A stretch of 46,176 bases of DNA from an uncultured Phocaeicola sp. (GCA_944322395.1 CALUPA010000013.1:1-46176), one strand, 5' to 3'. Positions 8,001 to 17,409 are shown, counted from the first letter of the stretch. A program made the numbers and translations. The notes: generated from the letters alone by a model not told the origin.

Positions 8001-9520
8001 CTGAACTTCCAAACAAAATACGCGAACAGCTTTCCGTAGTGGAACGTAATGCCAACCGCATGCTAAGACTTGTCAATCAGATTCTTGACTTCAGAAAGAT
8101 ACAGAACAAAAAAATGAAGATGCAGGTCCAGCTGCTAGAAGTGGTATCATTCACACGTAAAGTTATGGAATACTTTGAGGCCGTGGCAAAAGAACGTAAT
8201 ATCTCATATAATCTGGAAACAGACAAAAATGCAGTTTATCTGTGGCTGGATGCCGACAAATATGAGAAAATCATATACAATCTGCTGTCAAACGCATTCA
8301 AATATACACCAGACGGAAAAGCTATTACAATAACAATAAAGGAGAATGAAGATACTGCGTCTGTATCTGTAGCAGATGAAGGAATAGGAATAACAGACAA
8401 TAAGAAGAAAAAACTTTTTGTACGCTTTGAGAATCATGTAGAAGCAAAAGGAACATCACAACTGAGTACTGGAATAGGCTTATCGCTCGTAAAAGAATTT
8501 GTTGATATGCACAAGGCCGAGATAACAGTTACAAGTAAGCGTGATGAGGGAAGTTGCTTCCGGATTGACTTTATCAAAGGAAAAGAACATTATGACGATA
8601 AAGTGGAATTCCTGCAGAACGATATATACAATACTGTAAGCAATGGTAATATTATAACAGATAACAATAATAATACTGAAACGGCAGACTTGACAGAAGA
8701 GGAAGAGTTTAACACCAACAAGGATATTATGCTGATAGTGGAAGACAACTCTGAGTTAAGGCAGTTCCTCCGTACCATCTTCTCAACAGACTATCATGTA
8801 GTAGAAGCAGCCAATGGTGAGGAGGGAAAAGAAAAAGCCTTTAAATATGTTCCAGATATCATTATCAGCGATGTAATGATGCCTGTAAAAGACGGATTCC
8901 AGATGATGCAGGAGCTGAGAGGAGATATCACTACCAGCCACATACCTCTTATACTTCTTACAGCCAAGACTGCAATAGAGAGCAAGCTTGAAGGATTGGA
9001 ATATGGAGCAGACGACTATATCACCAAGCCTTTCAGCGCAACGTACTTGAAGGTAAGGGTTAAAAACATTCTGCAAAGGAAACTTAAAATACAACAGGCA
9101 TACAGAGAAAAGCTTCTTGATTCTGGTATTAAATCGGAAAAAGAGACAACAGAAGATAATGAGCCACAAGTTCCTGAAATGTCACCTAGCGACAGGAAAT
9201 TCATGGACAAGCTTATGGTACTGATGGAAAGCAGAATAGACGACAGCGACCTGATTGTAGATGACCTTGTTAAGGAAATGGCTGTCAGCCGTTCGGTTTT
9301 CTTCAAGAAGCTGAAGACACTTACAGGTCTGGCACCTGTAGAATTCATCAAAGAGGTAAGAATAAACAAAGCAATAAAACTTATAGAATCAGGTGAATTC
9401 TCTATCACCCAAGTGGCATATATGGTGGGAATAAACGACCCAAGATATTTCAGCAAATGCTTCAAACAGAAGATGGGCATGACACCATCAGAATATAGGG
9501 AGCAAATGAATGGGAAATAA
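5078..9520 (+). CDS. Hybrid two-component system sensor/regulator (HTCS) of the pectin locus
   Basis: One polypeptide joins a periplasmic sensor to a cytoplasmic DNA-binding domain. In order: signal peptide (1-20); two seven-bladed beta-propellers made of repeats of the form DxxGxLWxxT (about 25-780); a Y_Y_Y domain (about 820-895); one membrane helix (about 904-928); HisKA with phospho-acceptor His955 in DISHELRTPL; HATPase with N-box (LLSNAFKYTP), DEGIGI and STGIGLSL; a receiver with Asp1265 in SDVMMP; and a C-terminal AraC-type HTH (about 1380-1478). All key residues are present. Such proteins sense a specific oligosaccharide and activate their PUL. The gene lies centrally, between the two enzyme blocks, and is the obvious reader of the 21-bp repeats. 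The exact ligand is not visible; saturated or unsaturated galacturonides are likely. Confidence 0.95.
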   Translation: MRIKLFFILLTLQIARIFSQTDCVITHYSSEDGLSENTVMDILQDKKGNLWFSTWNGINKFDGYTFHTYKGFLDNEIALTNNRVDCMGIDRYGYIWILTYDERTFRFDPRTEIFESVPDNVDTEIHIPITKIKTLPNGNVWLLSESRGAIRVRTDSITKKISTDYYSSGSEIFPISTVYEVFQAGNNEWVLSDNGLACFNESSNIPKVFFEHNNSNKEKDSEKSTFFTVEKCNDGLFFGANNGYVWILNEKNNIFTPLKLPVQSDITGIKYIENLDNVVIASETDGFFVYNIKDDSYKHFTANLLPDASVVSIYEDGANEIWFEQNVTGEVAHFNPYTDKIKIEKVYAEPTNTDRSRPAFHIHEDIFGSLWVHPYGGGFSYFDRSRNCLVPFYNSMDGGQWHFSNKIHCAFSDRQGNLWICTHSKGLEKITFRTEHFRIKRPVESHYETLSNEVRAYQEYNKNLWVGLKDGMLRIYDSEYTEIGYITESGRISKSGTPLPGNVYYMMCDSKGTMWIATKGAGLIKAEPTANEFQFRLTRYQYEPDNIYSLSDNNVYCIHEDKSNRIWIATFSNGINYITQNDKGEDIFINHRNTLKGFPIKQCNKVRYITSDELGRLWIGTTGGLVMTKLNFTNPADAMFHHYMRSPNNPTTLSNNDVHWITPTKNGELYIATFGGGLDKLERISDDGKVSFKTYTVQDGLPSDILLSIQEDKNGLLWISTENGLTKFNPKDERFENFQDRHRSFKIRFSEASSEYLSNGDMVFGTNQGIFYFNPDSIKKSIYEPPVVFTQLLLANNTVVPGTAPLKECTIDDTELLTLSHEENIFTIQYAALDYTTPSDIQYAYKLDGFEKSWNYVGKQRMATYTNLPKGDYVFKVRSTNSDGVWIDNTRNLRIKVLPSFWETSLAYLIYVLILLLIVFTAVYILSTIYRLKHKVVMEHQLTDLKLRFFTDISHELRTPLTLITAPLENIMEDTELPNKIREQLSVVERNANRMLRLVNQILDFRKIQNKKMKMQVQLLEVVSFTRKVMEYFEAVAKERNISYNLETDKNAVYLWLDADKYEKIIYNLLSNAFKYTPDGKAITITIKENEDTASVSVADEGIGITDNKKKKLFVRFENHVEAKGTSQLSTGIGLSLVKEFVDMHKAEITVTSKRDEGSCFRIDFIKGKEHYDDKVEFLQNDIYNTVSNGNIITDNNNNTETADLTEEEEFNTNKDIMLIVEDNSELRQFLRTIFSTDYHVVEAANGEEGKEKAFKYVPDIIISDVMMPVKDGFQMMQELRGDITTSHIPLILLTAKTAIESKLEGLEYGADDYITKPFSATYLKVRVKNILQRKLKIQQAYREKLLDSGIKSEKETTEDNEPQVPEMSPSDRKFMDKLMVLMESRIDDSDLIVDDLVKEMAVSRSVFFKKLKTLTGLAPVEFIKEVRINKAIKLIESGEFSITQVAYMVGINDPRYFSKCFKQKMGMTPSEYREQMNGK

Positions 9521-9533
9521 AAATTCTATTTTC

Positions 9534-9576
9534 AGTCCACAAACAAGTAATTTTTGACCTATTTGTGGACTTTTTT
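9534..9576. terminator. Bidirectional terminator between HTCS and PL10
   Basis: A 10-bp stem (AGTCCACAAA with TTTGTGGACT) is followed by six T on the plus strand. It lies between two convergent genes (HTCS stop at 9520, PL10 stop at 9581) and probably serves both. Confidence 0.85.
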
Positions 9577-9580
9577 CATA

Positions 9581-10678
9581 TCAGTGAATATCATTTTTTT
9601 GCAGCCATCGCGGATATTCTTTAAGAATTTTTGAAGGAGCATTGTTATACCATGAATATCCTCCTCTGCGTTCTTTTCCAACTTCTTCAAGAGTAGCTCT
9701 TTTAATACCGTCTCTATCACAGAAATAAGGTTTACCTGTTTCAAGGTCATAAAAACGAGCCCATACATCTGAACCCGGAGAAGGAACAAGCCTGGAGTCT
9801 CTTTCACCTTTTTCATCACGATAGCGTTCGTACTTCATATTAGGAATCTTATGTTCGTCGAACCATTTCACTGCACCTTTTACAGCAGCAATAACATCAT
9901 CCGAAGGATTAGGTAACGACATAAGCAAAAGAGTTATATTTACAGACTCTGCTCCACTGAATGAAGGTAATTCATAAGCACGCGCTTTTGCCGGTTTTAA
10001 AGTAACTTGATCATGCTGTGCACACCACACAGTTCTTTCTCCATTTACAATTATCTGAGTGTCAAGAATACATCTCACGCCTTTATAAAAAGAATCATGT
10101 GCCTGTTTCTTTACATCTTCATCTAAATTTAAGGACCTGAATTCATCAGAGTCTGTAAATATATCTCTCAATAGATTCATTACATTAATATATGCATTGT
10201 CATTGAATGTGATATATCCTGAGTATGAGACAGATTTTCCAGATCTTACCGGATAAAACTGTGGCCATCCACCATTATCATACTGAGCTTTTAAAATATA
10301 ATTGAATCCCTTTATAAAAGCTTTTTTATATCTTTCATCATTCCTACTTCTATACATTTTCGCCAAAAAACGCATCTCCATTATAGTAGCACCATTATCA
10401 AATGTTGCACCAATTCCTGTTTTAACAACTTTATTCCAATCTTGTTCATTAATCTTCTTATGAAAAAGAGTATTCTTTGTCCAACCTCCTATATCTGTTT
10501 GATGACATAATACATTTTCTGCTACATTAGCAGCCTGTTCTGTAGCGTACCATTCTGTTAGCATACCAACAGCAACCTTTTTCCATGAAAGTTTACTCAA
10601 ATCTTGTTGCGCAAATAACGTAAAGAAACCTGACAAATACAGAATACATAAAATTGTTTTCTTGACTATATTTTTCAT
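9581..10678 (-). CDS. PL10 pectate lyase
   Basis: Predicted to cleave de-esterified polygalacturonate by beta-elimination. A signal peptide ending near residue 24 (LFAQ-QDLSK) implies export to the periplasm. Family features of PL10 are clear: the GGWTKN segment after QTDI, GGWPQFYP, GYITFNDNAYINVM, WCAQHD and the LPSFSGAES segment. At 365 residues it is a stand-alone catalytic domain. It is third after SusC-2 and SusD-2, 148 bp below SusD, with a hairpin (10763-10803) in the gap that could lower its expression. A weak -7-like box (10708-10715) is present, but without the locus operator. Confidence 0.88.
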   Translation of the reverse strand: MKNIVKKTILCILYLSGFFTLFAQQDLSKLSWKKVAVGMLTEWYATEQAANVAENVLCHQTDIGGWTKNTLFHKKINEQDWNKVVKTGIGATFDNGATIMEMRFLAKMYRSRNDERYKKAFIKGFNYILKAQYDNGGWPQFYPVRSGKSVSYSGYITFNDNAYINVMNLLRDIFTDSDEFRSLNLDEDVKKQAHDSFYKGVRCILDTQIIVNGERTVWCAQHDQVTLKPAKARAYELPSFSGAESVNITLLLMSLPNPSDDVIAAVKGAVKWFDEHKIPNMKYERYRDEKGERDSRLVPSPGSDVWARFYDLETGKPYFCDRDGIKRATLEEVGKERRGGYSWYNNAPSKILKEYPRWLQKNDIH

Positions 10679-10762
10679 TCTAATTATATTTTCAAAAGTT
10701 AATCACACAAATTTACATAAAAGCAATTTATTATCAGCCAACAATAGACCTATAACAATACT

Positions 10763-10808
10763 AAAATACCCAGGTTTACATAAAATTATGCCAACCTGGG
10801 TATATTTT
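10763..10808 (-). terminator. Intercistronic hairpin between SusD-2 and PL10
   Basis: An 11-bp stem (ATACCCAGGTT with AACCTGGGTAT) follows the SusD-2 stop. The T-tract on the minus strand is short and interrupted, so it looks like a partial attenuator or an mRNA 3'-end stabiliser rather than a full stop. Confidence 0.65.
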
Positions 10809-10826
10809 GCTATCTAATCACTACAT

Positions 10827-12470
10827 TTACCAACCTTCATTCTGATGTTCCTTTAGTGCTGGATTCAATTCAATCGCAGAAAGAGGAATAGGTCGTAAAT
10901 AGAATTTTTCTACAATCTGACCTTCTGACACATCAGGATTATGTTTCTCTACATACTCTTTCAGTTTTCCAGTTCTGACCAAATCAGCCCATCTATGATT
11001 TTCACCTGCCAACTCGCGTGCACGTTCATTAAGTATATAATCAATACTCATTTCGCTTTCCTGAGCCAAAGTAGCATTAGCTCTAGTTCTTACTATATTC
11101 ACATAACTCAAGGCTCCGGAAAGATTATCAGATTTAATACATGCTTCGGCCGCTATAAGATTTGTTTCAGCAAGTCGTGCTATATATATATCACGCATTG
11201 ATGATGTAGTGGAGAACACATCTTTACCATTCTCTGTATCATCAAACTTACGGAAACATGGAAGTCCAAAAATATCTTCCTCCATTTTTGCTTCGTATGA
11301 AGTAACTACTCCATTATAATTCTTCCCTTCTGGAAGTAACTCTATAACGACAGCATCAGCACGACTTGGAAGTTCTGCTCTCCATGCGTCAACATTCTCT
11401 AACTCCCATGACGGACAATAATAATATTTAACCGGACTTACATCTTTCTTTGCTTCATCATAATAGTCCCAATAACTTTGGCGAAGTTCAGTCATAAATG
11501 TTGCCTCATAGCGTTTATCCTGAGCAGGATTATCTGTATCAGTATTGAAAACTTCGTGCATCCATAATGTAGGAGTGAGAGTGGAAGATGTATATTTATG
11601 TCCATCACTGGCATTATTCAGATATGAACCGAAATGAGCCTGTTGTTTATTACCACTCTCTTTATCCTCAACTGTTGTCAGATCATATACTACTGACAAA
11701 AGGACTTCACTATTACCTTCGCCTGCATTACTGAACAAAGTACTGTATTCTGTAGTTAGAGGCTGACCTGCACCGGCAGCGACGGCTGCAGATATGGCAT
11801 TAGTAAAATCTTGTTTGTCATTGGATATATATCCTTTTGAAAGATAGGCTTTTGCCAGATAATGGTTAGCTGCACGTTTATTGAAAGTGCCATCGGTAGC
11901 TTCAGCAACCAAATCACTTCCCTCAACCAGATTTTCCAATTCTGAGATTATATAATCGTAAGTATCAATAGTTGATGCACGCTCTGCACTTTCCAATATT
12001 CCACTAACACGTTCTTTTATCAAAGGAACTCCTCCAAACTGCTGAACCAGATTCAGATAATATAATGCTCTTAATCCTCTGGCCTGTGCTACTACACCTT
12101 TCCTTGAGTCATCACCACTTCCCCAATATATCAACTCATTGGCAAGTGATATTGCTTTGTAGTGTTCTGTATAGAAATTGCTTACAGCTTCATTTGCACT
12201 AGTATATGCACTACTGTACAAATTGCAGACATCAACACTTGTTCTTCCTGTAGCGAACAAATCTGTACCACCTTCAAAAAGCCAAGGATCACCACCATAT
12301 ATATTTCGTAAAGAACTGTAGGCCGCATTTATAAGACTCTCATATCCTTGTGCTGTAGCATAAAACTCTGGTCCGGGAACATTAGATTTCAGATCTTGTT
12401 CCAAAAAATCTGAACAACTAGTCAGGGCTGCAAGTGACAACATAGCAGCCAATGTATATATTTTTTTCAT
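10827..12470 (-). CDS. SusD-like glycan-binding lipoprotein 2
   Basis: An outer-membrane surface lipoprotein that captures oligosaccharides and acts as a lid on its SusC partner. The lipobox is LTSC with Cys19, followed by SDFLEQ, the typical SusD opening. The protein has the RagB/SusD layout: a TPR-like helical part (roughly 50-240) and a C-terminal half ending in PLSAIELNP and ENEGW-like residues. Its 547 residues are a normal length. It starts 20 bp after SusC-2, so the pair is co-transcribed. The likely ligand is pectin oligosaccharide, from context. Confidence 0.93.
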   Translation of the reverse strand: MKKIYTLAAMLSLAALTSCSDFLEQDLKSNVPGPEFYATAQGYESLINAAYSSLRNIYGGDPWLFEGGTDLFATGRTSVDVCNLYSSAYTSANEAVSNFYTEHYKAISLANELIYWGSGDDSRKGVVAQARGLRALYYLNLVQQFGGVPLIKERVSGILESAERASTIDTYDYIISELENLVEGSDLVAEATDGTFNKRAANHYLAKAYLSKGYISNDKQDFTNAISAAVAAGAGQPLTTEYSTLFSNAGEGNSEVLLSVVYDLTTVEDKESGNKQQAHFGSYLNNASDGHKYTSSTLTPTLWMHEVFNTDTDNPAQDKRYEATFMTELRQSYWDYYDEAKKDVSPVKYYYCPSWELENVDAWRAELPSRADAVVIELLPEGKNYNGVVTSYEAKMEEDIFGLPCFRKFDDTENGKDVFSTTSSMRDIYIARLAETNLIAAEACIKSDNLSGALSYVNIVRTRANATLAQESEMSIDYILNERARELAGENHRWADLVRTGKLKEYVEKHNPDVSEGQIVEKFYLRPIPLSAIELNPALKEHQNEGW

Positions 12471-12490
12471 AATCGTCTGTGTTTATTATA

Positions 12491-15400
12491 TTAGAATTTA
12501 ACATTAAGACCTATCTGATAGCTGATTGAACTTGGTCCACCAGTACCATCAGAAATAGCGGCGTCTGCCCATTCAGGATCAAAACCCTTATACTTAGTAA
12601 ATGTAAATGGATTCAATACATTGGCATAAATTCTCAAGTTCTGTATTCCCACCTTGTTTATAAGATTCTTAGGGAAAGTATAACCTAGAGTTATATTCTT
12701 GATTTTCCAATAAGAAGCATCAACATAACAATTTGACTGAAACTCTTTATTCTTTCCTGTATACCATCCGGTACCACCTCCATGATTATAGTTCACATCA
12801 TTGAATGGATAAGGATATGAACCCACTATAGTAGACTCTGCAACCTTTGAAGGATCTGATGTCAGAGATGAATAATCCTCACCATCCCAAGTATAGTTGA
12901 ATATAGGTGCTCCTTCCGGAATATAGAAATCCATTGCCAGTTTATTACGTCCTCTGTCTGAATAATCAGTAAATTCCTGCATAAACGGACTCAAGACTGT
13001 ATGTCCCTGCTTTGTATTCACTGTCATAGAGAAATCCCAATTCTTGTAAGTCAATGATGTAGATATTGTTCCTGTCCATTTAGGCATACCTTGACCAATA
13101 ATTTGACGGTCATCATCGTTTATCTTACCATCCATGTTCAAGTCTTCATAAGTCATGCATCCTTCAAAATATCCATACCATTCGCTTTTTGTCTTTGTCA
13201 CTCCATCAATGGTAAGTTTTTCGTTAGCCATAGCTTGTGTACAGATTCCTGTTTGTTTCAAATCATATGCCACATCAATAGGCTGACCGATGAACCATCT
13301 TTGAGCACGCATATCCTCTTTCTTTCCCTGAAGTTCCAATATTTCATTATGGTTCATTGCAAAGGTAGCAGTTAAATCCCAATAGAAATCTTTTGTCTGC
13401 AGTAATATACCTTTAAGCATAGCTTCTAAACCTCTGTTCCGTACCTTACCTACGTTTGCAGTCATTTGACCTGTAGGAGTTCCCTGTTCCAAAAGAAGTT
13501 TCATATCCATAAGCAAATCTCTTGAATCGCGGTTATACCAGTCCAATGTTCCTGAAATTCTTCCATTCAAGAAAGCAAAATCAAGACCTATATTGAACTC
13601 GTTCGTCTTTTCCCAAGACAGCAACTCATTTACTACTGAAGGGCCAAAACCTTTACCAAAGCCTGAATAGTAAAGCTGATTTGCAAGGAACATTGTTTCA
13701 TAGTTACCTACAGAAGCATTATTACCTGTAACACCATAGCTGGCACGCAACTTTAAGTTTGTTATCCATGAAGCATTATCTTTTATAAAATCTTCTTCAC
13801 TAATTCTCCAAGCCAAAGCAGCTGAAGGGAATACTCCCCAACGATGGCCATCTAGAAACTTTGAAGATCCATCCCAACGTGTTGACACGGTAGCTAGATA
13901 TTTTCCCTTATATCCATAATTCACACGAAGAGCATAGGATAGCATTGTAGCTTTTCCAAAATCACTGGAAACATTATTATAACTGGCAGCAGAGCCAAGA
14001 TTATACCAGAGAGTCTCGGCATTAACATCTTCGCCTGTAATAGAATATTTTTCAGATTCTGTTCCATACACACTGAAAAGAGCCATTGCATTAAGATTAT
14101 GGTCTTCATTGAATGTCTTTACATAATTGACCTGAGTATCCCATGTATAACCAAAAGACAGATTGTTTGTAACAGTAGCTTTTGCCTTACCCAGACCTGT
14201 TGTCTTATCATAAGTACTTGATTGTTCGGAAGATAATCCACCATAGTATTCACCTCTTCTACGTGTAGAGAATGTAGGAGAGAATGATGTTTTTATAATT
14301 ACATCATTAATTGGCTGATACTGGGCATACATAGTAGCAAGTAATCTATATCCCTTAGTCTTATCACTAGAGTTCATTGCATCCATAATTGGTGAAACTG
14401 AACCGGAGAACCCTACAGGGAAAGCTTCACTATATGTCTGTCCCGGGACAAGGTCATTACCAGGCTGATAGTTTAATTCACCTGTAGCAGAGTTATAAGG
14501 AAGCCAGTAAGGATTGGCACGGAAAGATTCCTGAACTGCACGTTTTGAACCATAGTCATAATTAAATACTGCTATATTAGTAGTCATACCCATTGAAACC
14601 TTGCTGTTGATTTTTCCATCCACAGCCAATTTAAGGTTATACCTCTGCATTTCATCGCCCATAACACCATCTTCCTGCTGATATCCCAATCCTGCGCGAT
14701 AAGAAACCTTTTTGCCACCTCCAGATACCTGAATAAAATGATTCTGCTGTGTTCCATCCTGCAACATCAAGTCACTCCAGTCTGTATAATCTTCTGTAAG
14801 AAACTGTTCACGTCTTTTTACAGAGATAGCATCTCCTTTGTCATTCCATATTGACAACAAGTAACCAGGAGTAATCTCCAAAGGTAATCTACCATCAATA
14901 ATAGAGATTTTACCATCAGTCTTAACCGGAGATGCATACTTCATATATCTGTAAGCCGCCCATTCTGTTCCATCCATAAAGTCAGGCATACGCGCAACTG
15001 TTTTATATCCGGCATAACCATCGTAAGTAACCGTAGTGCGCATATCATCACCAACTTTAGCTTGTTTTGTAGTTACTATTACAACACCATTTGTAGCTCT
15101 CGAACCGTAAATAGCAGTAGAAGAAGCATCTTTTAAGATATCTATTTTTTCTATATCCGAAGGATTAAGGAAATTGATATCATCACAAATTACTCCGTCT
15201 ACTACAAACAACGGACTAGTACTACTACCCAAAGTACTCTTACCGCGTATTGCAATATTAAAACTTTCACCTACACGGCTTGATGACTGGCTAATATCTA
15301 CACCTGCCACTTGTCCTTGCAGTGATTCCATCACCGTTGATGCACCTTTTCCTGCAAGAGCTTTATTGTCTACACTACCTATTGATCCTGTCAGGTCTGA

Positions 15401-15754
15401 TTTTTTCTGTACTCCATAACCCACAACGACTACTTCGTCAAGCGATTGTGAATCCTCATTCAATACTACTTTAATGTCATCCTGTGAATTTACCGTTATA
15501 GTCTGCGTAACATAACCGATGAAAGAAACCTGAATCTTTGAGCCAGATTGTACATTCAGACTAAAGCGTCCTTCCAAATCTGTAATAACCCCGTTAGTGG
15601 TTCCAACCTCTACCACATTTGCACCGATAATAGGTACATCGAAACCATCAACCACAATACCTGTAATTTGTCGCTCCTGTGCAAAAACGACTAAACATAG
15701 CATGTTCATTATAAGAACAGCCAATGCTTTCTTAGTTAGATTTTTAAAGTTCAT
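12491..15754 (-). CDS. SusC-like TonB-dependent oligosaccharide importer 2
   Basis: An outer-membrane beta-barrel that imports glycan fragments using TonB energy. After a signal peptide (to about residue 25, VFAQ) come a carboxypeptidase-regulatory-like domain (about 28-105, ITGIVVDGFDVPIIGANV), a TonB-box-like stretch (SLDEVVVVGYG), a plug domain (about 120-235) and a barrel ending in a final aromatic residue (NVKF). There is no STN domain, so no anti-sigma-factor signalling is expected. Its 1087 residues are typical. It is the first gene of SusC-SusD-PL10 and is preceded by a good promoter and tandem repeats (15805-15875). Confidence 0.95.
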   Translation of the reverse strand: MNFKNLTKKALAVLIMNMLCLVVFAQERQITGIVVDGFDVPIIGANVVEVGTTNGVITDLEGRFSLNVQSGSKIQVSFIGYVTQTITVNSQDDIKVVLNEDSQSLDEVVVVGYGVQKKSDLTGSIGSVDNKALAGKGASTVMESLQGQVAGVDISQSSSRVGESFNIAIRGKSTLGSSTSPLFVVDGVICDDINFLNPSDIEKIDILKDASSTAIYGSRATNGVVIVTTKQAKVGDDMRTTVTYDGYAGYKTVARMPDFMDGTEWAAYRYMKYASPVKTDGKISIIDGRLPLEITPGYLLSIWNDKGDAISVKRREQFLTEDYTDWSDLMLQDGTQQNHFIQVSGGGKKVSYRAGLGYQQEDGVMGDEMQRYNLKLAVDGKINSKVSMGMTTNIAVFNYDYGSKRAVQESFRANPYWLPYNSATGELNYQPGNDLVPGQTYSEAFPVGFSGSVSPIMDAMNSSDKTKGYRLLATMYAQYQPINDVIIKTSFSPTFSTRRRGEYYGGLSSEQSSTYDKTTGLGKAKATVTNNLSFGYTWDTQVNYVKTFNEDHNLNAMALFSVYGTESEKYSITGEDVNAETLWYNLGSAASYNNVSSDFGKATMLSYALRVNYGYKGKYLATVSTRWDGSSKFLDGHRWGVFPSAALAWRISEEDFIKDNASWITNLKLRASYGVTGNNASVGNYETMFLANQLYYSGFGKGFGPSVVNELLSWEKTNEFNIGLDFAFLNGRISGTLDWYNRDSRDLLMDMKLLLEQGTPTGQMTANVGKVRNRGLEAMLKGILLQTKDFYWDLTATFAMNHNEILELQGKKEDMRAQRWFIGQPIDVAYDLKQTGICTQAMANEKLTIDGVTKTKSEWYGYFEGCMTYEDLNMDGKINDDDRQIIGQGMPKWTGTISTSLTYKNWDFSMTVNTKQGHTVLSPFMQEFTDYSDRGRNKLAMDFYIPEGAPIFNYTWDGEDYSSLTSDPSKVAESTIVGSYPYPFNDVNYNHGGGTGWYTGKNKEFQSNCYVDASYWKIKNITLGYTFPKNLINKVGIQNLRIYANVLNPFTFTKYKGFDPEWADAAISDGTGGPSSISYQIGLNVKF

Positions 15755-15804
15755 AAATGTCTTTTTAATAGTTATTAAAATAATAAAGGCTAGCGTTTAT
15801 GTTA

Positions 15805-15832
15805 CAAAGGTAATGACAAGCATTTTTTTCAA
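15805..15832 (-). promoter_or_regulatory. Promoter of the SusC-2 operon
   Basis: The minus strand has TACCTTTG at 15812-15805 and a TTG at 15832-15830, 17 bp upstream, giving both the -7 and -33 elements. Transcription would start near 15798, leaving a leader of about 44 nt. Confidence 0.65.
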
Positions 15833-15833
15833 T

Positions 15834-15875
15834 GTGGAATAATAGTTTTATGATGTGTAATATCTGTTTATTCTC
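15834..15875 (-). promoter_or_regulatory. Candidate HTCS operator upstream of SusC-2
   Basis: Two direct 21-bp units on the plus strand start GTGGAATAATAGTTTT (15834) and GTGTAATATCTGTTT (15855). The proximal edge is exactly 21 bp from the -7 box. A third, degenerate unit may begin at 15876 and merges with the T-tract of the uxaC terminator. Confidence 0.55.
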
Positions 15876-15881
15876 ATGTGT

Positions 15882-15931
15882 AAAAAAAATCAGCCGGCAA
15901 GCATGGCTAAACCATAACTTACTGGCTGATT
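15882..15931 (-). terminator. Terminator of the uxaB-uxaA-exuT-uxaC operon
   Basis: On the minus strand a 10-bp stem (AATCAGCCAG with CCGGCTGATT, one G-U pair) is followed by a run of eight T. It lies 55 bp after the uxaC stop. Its T-tract abuts the SusC-2 operator, so transcription units are packed tightly here. Confidence 0.85.
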
Positions 15932-15985
15932 GTAGATTAACGTAATTCTATCTATCTAATTTGTATGTATCATACTACATATAAA

Positions 15986-17392
15986 TTACAAATTCAAATA
16001 TCTCTTTGCATTGTTATAAGAAATATCATTTACCATCTGGCCAAGGAACTCAATTTCAGATGCTGGCAATTCACCTTTCTCTACATCCTCACCTATCAAG
16101 TTACAGAGAATACGGCGGAAGTATTCATGACGAGGATAAGAAAGGAAACTGCGTGAATCTGTAAGCATACCTACGAAACGACTCAACAGACCAAGAACTG
16201 AAAGACAGTTCATCTGTTTCTGCATTCCATCCTTTTGGTCAAGGAACCACCATCCTGAACCGAACTGAATCTTGCCGGCTACTGGGCCCTGCTGGAAGTT
16301 ACCTATCATTGTACCGATTACTTCATTGTCGGCAGGATTTAGATTGTAAAGAATTGTCTTTGTCAGTTTATCGGCTGTGTTAAGACGGTCAAGGAACTTG
16401 GCCATGGCCTTAGATGTATTGAACACACCTATTGAGTCGAAACCTGTATCAGGACCAAGTTTCTCGAACATACGTGTGTTATTATTACGAATGGCTCCGT
16501 AATGGAACTGCTGAGTCCATCCTTTTTCATTGTCCATTTCTGCAAAGACAACGAGCATAGCCGACTTGAACTTGAGGATTTCCTCATTTGTAAGTTCACT
16601 ACCAGCATATACTTTGTTGAATATTGCATTAATTTCTGCATCTGTATAGTCTTCAGCATAGAATTCTTCGATTCCATGATCAGACAAACGACATCCCATA
16701 CTTGCAAAAAAATCATGACGATTTTTCAATGCATCGACCAAATCATTGAATGTGCTGATAGAAACAGATGATACTGAAGAAAGTTTCTCAACATAACTGC
16801 GGAAATTTGCTGCATTCTCAACTGCCATAGCTTTGTCCGGACGCCATGTAGGAAGAACCTTAACCTTGAAATCACTTTCAGCTACTGTCTTATGATATTC
16901 AAGTGAATCAACTGGATCGTCAGTAGTACATACTGTTTCTACATTGTAACGCTCCATAAACTTACGTGCTGTATAGTCAGAAGTTGCAAGTTTAGCATTA
17001 CATTCATCGAATATTTCGCGTGCAGTCTTAGGAGAAAGGAGTTTGTCAATACCAAAGGCAGTCTTCAGTTCCAGGTGACTCCAATGGTAAAGAGGATTTC
17101 TCATTGTATAAGGGATTGTTTCGGCCCATTTTTCAAACTTTTCCCAGTCTGAAGTAGACTTTCCTGTGATATATTCTTCATCCACTCCGTTTGTTCTCAT
17201 GGCTCTCCACTTGTAGTGGTCACCGCCAAGCCATATTTCTGTGATTGAAGAGAATTTATAGTCATCTGCAATCTTCTTTGGTTCAAGATGGCAGTGATAG
17301 TCAATAATCGGATTATGTTTTGCAAAATTGTGATACAGATACTTCGCTGTGTCCGAATACAACAGGAAGTCTTCATCCATAAAATTTCTCAT
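15986..17392 (-). CDS. uxaC: Uronate isomerase (glucuronate/galacturonate isomerase)
   Basis: This cytoplasmic enzyme converts D-galacturonate to D-tagaturonate (and glucuronate to fructuronate). The N-terminal DYHCHL motif (His33, His35) is the metal-binding HxH of this amidohydrolase-like family. The length of 468 residues and the start MRNFMDEDFLL match Bacteroidales UxaC. There is no signal peptide. It is last in the uxaB-uxaA-exuT-uxaC operon, 17 bp after the transporter gene, and provides the first catabolic step. Confidence 0.97.
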   Translation of the reverse strand: MRNFMDEDFLLYSDTAKYLYHNFAKHNPIIDYHCHLEPKKIADDYKFSSITEIWLGGDHYKWRAMRTNGVDEEYITGKSTSDWEKFEKWAETIPYTMRNPLYHWSHLELKTAFGIDKLLSPKTAREIFDECNAKLATSDYTARKFMERYNVETVCTTDDPVDSLEYHKTVAESDFKVKVLPTWRPDKAMAVENAANFRSYVEKLSSVSSVSISTFNDLVDALKNRHDFFASMGCRLSDHGIEEFYAEDYTDAEINAIFNKVYAGSELTNEEILKFKSAMLVVFAEMDNEKGWTQQFHYGAIRNNNTRMFEKLGPDTGFDSIGVFNTSKAMAKFLDRLNTADKLTKTILYNLNPADNEVIGTMIGNFQQGPVAGKIQFGSGWWFLDQKDGMQKQMNCLSVLGLLSRFVGMLTDSRSFLSYPRHEYFRRILCNLIGEDVEKGELPASEIEFLGQMVNDISYNNAKRYLNL

Positions 17393-17409
17393 AATTATTA
17401 TGTTTAAAA

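Noticed and set aside
8783-9169. 128-codon antisense frame opposite the HTCS receiver region, and similar frames opposite other genes
   Set aside because: No recognisable domain, no promoter or spacing consistent with a gene, and full overlap with a well-supported coding region. Such frames are shadows of codon usage.
10708-10715. TAAATTTG as a dedicated PL10 promoter
   Set aside because: It fits TAnnTTTG, but this motif is common in A+T-rich DNA and neither a -33 TTG nor the locus operator is present. Read-through from SusC-2/SusD-2 is simpler.
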